This document shows positions 33,222 to 36,540 of a stretch of 36,540 nt of DNA, in pieces. Source of the DNA: Candidatus Uhrbacteria bacterium (GTDB taxonomy: Bacteria > Patescibacteriota > Patescibacteriia > JACQRZ01); NCBI GenBank assembly GCA_023246955.1, contig JAHFHK010000001.1, positions 1 to 36,540 of the forward strand, written 5' to 3'. The notes below the pieces were generated by a model. That model saw nothing but the letters and a program-made list of their open reading frames with translations. It had not been told where the DNA came from and searched no databases. A program made the translations under genes and the position numbers. Position 1 is the first letter of the stretch, and each line of letters starts with the position of its first letter.

Positions 33222-34193
33222 TTATACGGCGTCTTGTGGTTGTAGTGTTGTTTGCTCGATATTTTTCTGTACCGAGCGGTAGAAGAAGTATCCGATCATG
33301 ATAAAGGTAATGACGGGTGATCCCCAGGTCGGTATGTGTACTCCGAATGCTTCAAGGACCATCATAAGTCCGAGAAAACCGATTGAGTACATGGCACCGT
33401 TTTTGAGGAAGTCATATTTCTTTATCCGATCTACATTGCTGACCGTGAGTTGCCTCACGATGACTGCTCCTAATCCATTTCCGAGAAGAATGAGCGGCAC
33501 GGAAAGCGTAAACGCGAATGCACCGATGACTCCATCGAATGAAAAGGTGAGGTCAATGATTTCCAGAAAGAGCACTTTTGCCCAGTCCGAGAAACCGGCA
33601 TCGTGTGTTTGTCCTTCCATGAGGCGTTCTTCCATCATTTCGGCATTTTGCTTGAAGCCGTCTGTGATGAAGAAGACACAGTATCCTATTGTACCCGCCA
33701 GGATTAGGTTGGTTACCTTCGATGGGTCTACTACTCGTTGGGCGATCATAATCGTCACAGGGAGTAATACACTTGCGAAAGAATAGAACCAAATTGATCC
33801 TAGGCGTTGTAGTGGTTCTTCGAGCGTGAGCCCAAAGTTCTTCTTTTCCAGAAAGAGCCAATGCAGACAGAGCAAGAGAAGGAACATACCCCCACCCATT
33901 AAGAGTAGTGGTGAGGATTCCTCTATTGCGTGTTTGACTGCAGGATCACCACTCCACATTGCTGTGAGTGCATTTGCGAACCCTACGTTGGCATTTGCGG
34001 CAAAGAATATGACAAAAGGCAGGACGCCTCTCACCACAAAGATGGCAAAGAATATCCCCCATGTTAGGAAGAATTTCTTTACTTTTTCGTCTCTGATTGT
34101 TCCGAGCACATCGGCATTAACAACGGCGTTGTCGATACTTGAGATGATTTCGAATGCACAGAGACCTAGCACTACCAGAATCATGTCGAACAT
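33222..34193 (-). CDS. DUF475 / TerC-superfamily membrane protein
   Basis: 'CAFEIISSIDNAVVNADVLGTIRDEKVKKFFLTWGIFFAIFVVRGVLPF', 'LFLEIIDLTFSFDGVIGAFAFT'. Confidence 0.93.
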   Translation of the reverse strand: MFDMILVVLGLCAFEIISSIDNAVVNADVLGTIRDEKVKKFFLTWGIFFAIFVVRGVLPFVIFFAANANVGFANALTAMWSGDPAVKHAIEESSPLLLMGGGMFLLLLCLHWLFLEKKNFGLTLEEPLQRLGSIWFYSFASVLLPVTIMIAQRVVDPSKVTNLILAGTIGYCVFFITDGFKQNAEMMEERLMEGQTHDAGFSDWAKVLFLEIIDLTFSFDGVIGAFAFTLSVPLILLGNGLGAVIVRQLTVSNVDRIKKYDFLKNGAMYSIGFLGLMMVLEAFGVHIPTWGSPVITFIMIGYFFYRSVQKNIEQTTLQPQDAV

Positions 34194-34245
34194 GGTTCTT
34201 TCTCCTTTTCTTTACTTTTTCCTATTTTCAATGGACTTCGGAGTG

Positions 34246-34274
34246 TTTATACCATATTTATCATAAAATGTCAA
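34246..34274 (-). promoter_or_regulatory. sigma70-like promoter of the Ter operon
   Basis: TTGACA-17-TATAAA on minus strand. Confidence 0.75.
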
Positions 34275-34347
34275 GACCCTTTTTCCTGTATGTGCGCTCT
34301 ATTTTTTGCTCTATATTCCGTTTTTTCTTATAAGTAAAAGCATTTTC

Positions 34348-34381
34348 TATAAAAAAACAGAGGAAGATTGACTTCCTCTGT
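34348..34381 (-). terminator. Intrinsic terminator (third copy of ACAGAGGAAG/CTTCCTCTGT hairpin) downstream of SDR gene
   Basis: ACAGAGGAAGtcaatCTTCCTCTGT-type stem followed by TTTTTTTATAG on minus strand. Confidence 0.9.
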
Positions 34382-34394
34382 CGGGTTTTTTCCC

Positions 34395-35171
34395 TTATCG
34401 CAGCGACGGATCGCGTGGAAATGCTTTTTCGAGGTAGCGTTCTTCTTGATTGTTGAGAAGTTCGAACATCTTTGCGGCGACTTTGGCGGGATCGTTGAAC
34501 TGGCTCGTATCGACCTCGGGGTGATTTCTGTAGAGTCTTGTCTTCATTCCGCCGGGGAGGAATAGACTTACCTTGAGATTATCATTTTGGTTCTCGAGAC
34601 CGAGGCTGCGGGTGAATCCGACCTGGGCGTGTTTTGTCGCGGCGTATACACTTTCTTCAGCGCGCGGCGTAATTCCCGAACTTGAAGATATTACCGAGAA
34701 GCTTTTTTGGTTTTCCGGATCTGCGTTATCGGCCATCACCTCCCACAGTTTTAATGCGATTCCTAATGGTGCTGTGAAATTCACCTCCACTACCTTTTGT
34801 ACTTCAGTTGATGAGTATGAGGCAAAGGGACCTTGGAGCCACATTCCTGCTACCCAGATGAAGCGATCAAAATTCGTATTTCTTACCGTTGGATCACCTA
34901 AAAGATCTTTGTAACCTTCTCGGGAAAGATCGTAATGAATCGTTGCTCCTTTCTTATCATAAGAATAACTCTTTTCTATGCGCCCTGTCTTTATCGTATA
35001 CCATCCGGCCTCCTCGTGGAGGGCGGCGAGTTCTTTGCCTAGCCCTGATGTTCCGCCAAGAATCAGCACGCTCTTTTTTCTCGTCTCGTGTTGAACATCT
35101 TGCTGACTCTTTTCTTGGGTTCTCGTTCTCGTTATCTTATACAGTTCGCTTCCCATAGATCTTAAAACCAT
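34395..35171 (-). CDS. Short-chain dehydrogenase/reductase (SDR) family protein
   Basis: 'KSVLILGGTSGLGKELAALHEEAGW', 'WVAGMW', 'SFSVISSSSGITPRAEESVYAATKHAQVGFTRSLGLE' (S-YxxxK). Confidence 0.93.
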   Translation of the reverse strand: MVLRSMGSELYKITRTRTQEKSQQDVQHETRKKSVLILGGTSGLGKELAALHEEAGWYTIKTGRIEKSYSYDKKGATIHYDLSREGYKDLLGDPTVRNTNFDRFIWVAGMWLQGPFASYSSTEVQKVVEVNFTAPLGIALKLWEVMADNADPENQKSFSVISSSSGITPRAEESVYAATKHAQVGFTRSLGLENQNDNLKVSLFLPGGMKTRLYRNHPEVDTSQFNDPAKVAAKMFELLNNQEERYLEKAFPRDPSLR

Positions 35172-35221
35172 TTCTCGTATTCCTCTTTTCTTTTGTTCTG
35201 AGATGTCAAATTACTGTTTGG

Positions 35222-35250
35222 TTTATACCATCGATTGTCTTTTTCGTCAA
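35222..35250 (-). promoter_or_regulatory. sigma70-like promoter of the SDR gene
   Basis: TTGACG-17-TATAAA on minus strand. Confidence 0.65.
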
Positions 35251-35960
35251 GAGCTCTTTTTCTTCAACTCCACTACTTCTTGGGACGTCAGGTGTCGCCA
35301 CTTTCCTTCTGTTAGACCCGTGTAGGTGAGCCCGGCGAAGCTGACGCGGTCGAGGGTGCGGACGGAATATTCTAGGGATTCGAGCATGCGGCGGATTTGG
35401 CGTTTTTTTCCTTCGTGGAGGATTATGGTTGCGCGCATAGGGTTGTTCGGATCTGGAGTGATTTCACACGGTCTCGTCATGCCTTCTTCGAGAAGGATCC
35501 CCTGCTCGAGCGTGGTGCGATCTTGTGGTGTGAGGTCACGGTTGAGGAGTACGACGTATTCTTTTGTTACTTCTTGACTCGGGTGAATGAGCTTGTTATG
35601 GAGGTCGCCATCATTTGTTAAAAGTAATACGCCTGTGGTGTCGCGATCGAGACGTCCTACGGGAACGATGCGTTCAGAGACTTTGACGCAGTCGAGGACG
35701 GTTTTTCTTCCTAATTCATCTTTTGCGGTGGTGACTACTCCTCGTGGCTTGTTGAAAAGAATATATACGAGCTTTGTGATGCTTTGCGGTTCGATGCGGT
35801 TGGTGCCGTCGATGGTTACGCTGTCTTTAGTGGGGTCTATCTTGTAGCCGAGCTGCGTGATGATGATGTCGTTCACGGCAATCCGCCCAGCAGAAATCAT
35901 CGTGTCAATAGCACGACGGGCGCCGAATCCATGGCGGGCAACGTATTGATTGAGACGCAT
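35247..35960 (-). CDS. RsuA/RluB-family pseudouridine synthase
   Basis: S4 domain 'MRLNQYVARHGFGARRAIDTMISAGRIAVND', 'LFNKPRGVVTT', 'PVGRLDRDTTGVLLLTNDGDLHNKLIHPSQEVTKEYVV', 'EGKKRQIRRMLESLEY'; start set to 35960 (overlaps upstream stop). Confidence 0.94.
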   Translation of the reverse strand: MRLNQYVARHGFGARRAIDTMISAGRIAVNDIIITQLGYKIDPTKDSVTIDGTNRIEPQSITKLVYILFNKPRGVVTTAKDELGRKTVLDCVKVSERIVPVGRLDRDTTGVLLLTNDGDLHNKLIHPSQEVTKEYVVLLNRDLTPQDRTTLEQGILLEEGMTRPCEITPDPNNPMRATIILHEGKKRQIRRMLESLEYSVRTLDRVSFAGLTYTGLTEGKWRHLTSQEVVELKKKSS

Positions 35961-36540
35961 TAGAGCATCATTTTCATCTCGCGGAGGCGTCGGATGTATT
36001 GTATTTCTTTCCATTTATTCCATTGGTCGTCTATATATGACGTTATTTCTTTTTTGAAGCGTTGGGTGCTGAATTTGAGTGCATGTTGTCTGATGATTTC
36101 CGGATTGAACTGCTCTGGCTTGAAGTTGATGATTTCCGAGAGAAGTGCTGGCCAGTCTTGATCATAGAATAGCACGCCCGTGACTCCATCTACCACTGTT
36201 TCGAGTGCTCCTCCTGCGGCGAGGGCTATCACGGGGCGTCCGGCTGCCATGGCTTCTATGGCGGTGATGCCAAAGTCTTCTTCTTGAGGATTGAGGAATG
36301 CGATGGCGTTCTTGTAGAGTTCTGCTTTGGTTACATCGTCTACTTTGCCGAGGAATTCAATATTTTTCTTTGCGCGCTTTTCGAGTCGAGCACGTTCTGG
36401 TCCATCCCCAAATATCTTGAGCGGGATTCCCAGCCGATTGAATGCTTCTATAATCATTTCAAACCGTTTGTATGCGACGAGTCTTCCTCCGGCTAAGTAG
36501 TATTCTCCGCTCCCTGTACCGATCGTGAATGCATCGAGGT
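35960..36540 (-). CDS. Glycosyltransferase group 1 (GT4), N-terminus outside window
   Basis: 'FGDGPERARLEKRAKKNIEFLGKVDDVTKAELYKNAIAFLNPQEEDFGITAIEAMAAGRPVIALAAGGALETVVDGVTGVLF'; frame open to window end. Confidence 0.92.
   Translation of the reverse strand, partial: LDAFTIGTGSGEYYLAGGRLVAYKRFEMIIEAFNRLGIPLKIFGDGPERARLEKRAKKNIEFLGKVDDVTKAELYKNAIAFLNPQEEDFGITAIEAMAAGRPVIALAAGGALETVVDGVTGVLFYDQDWPALLSEIINFKPEQFNPEIIRQHALKFSTQRFKKEITSYIDDQWNKWKEIQYIRRLREMKMML

Noticed and set aside
1-36540. CRISPR array
   Set aside because: No regularly spaced 25-40 bp direct repeats; the repeats found are dispersed terminators and short motifs.

Overview
The window looks like a chromosomal segment of a small-genome, possibly CPR/Patescibacteria-like bacterium; the lineage is inferred from gene content and not tested. 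Conserved housekeeping genes are cysS, a MraY/WecA-type transferase, rplU, recR-dnaB, tRNA-Lys(UUU), gltX, an M23 peptidase and an RluB/RsuA-type pseudouridine synthase. They alternate with accessory blocks. (1) About 3.4-14.6 kb: a run of short, mostly independently promoted and terminated genes rich in nucleotide-handling enzymes (three NUDIX, Maf, YjjX/DUF84, nucleoside deoxyribosyltransferase-like, ASCH, a P-loop kinase, and a histidine phosphatase lacking its second catalytic His), plus a heme-oxygenase-like diiron protein and two tandem PQ-loop-like membrane proteins. (2) 16.70-16.83 kb: a 127-bp MITE-like palindrome just upstream of dnaB. (3) 23.7-24.7 kb: two overlapping tiny membrane-protein ORFs followed by a hairpin-rich noncoding stretch, with four copies of a CATTGTGCGAC motif. 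(4) 24.7-27.8 kb: a DUF2207 / SPFH / coiled-coil operon. (5) 28.0-34.2 kb: an unknown protein + HicBA module and a minimal Ter/Tel operon (DUF475/TerC-like, TerD, a protein with repeated KVLF motifs, vWA/TerF-like, TelA). Three near-identical terminator hairpins sit at the boundaries of these modules. All family calls are from motif recognition by eye; no database search was run.
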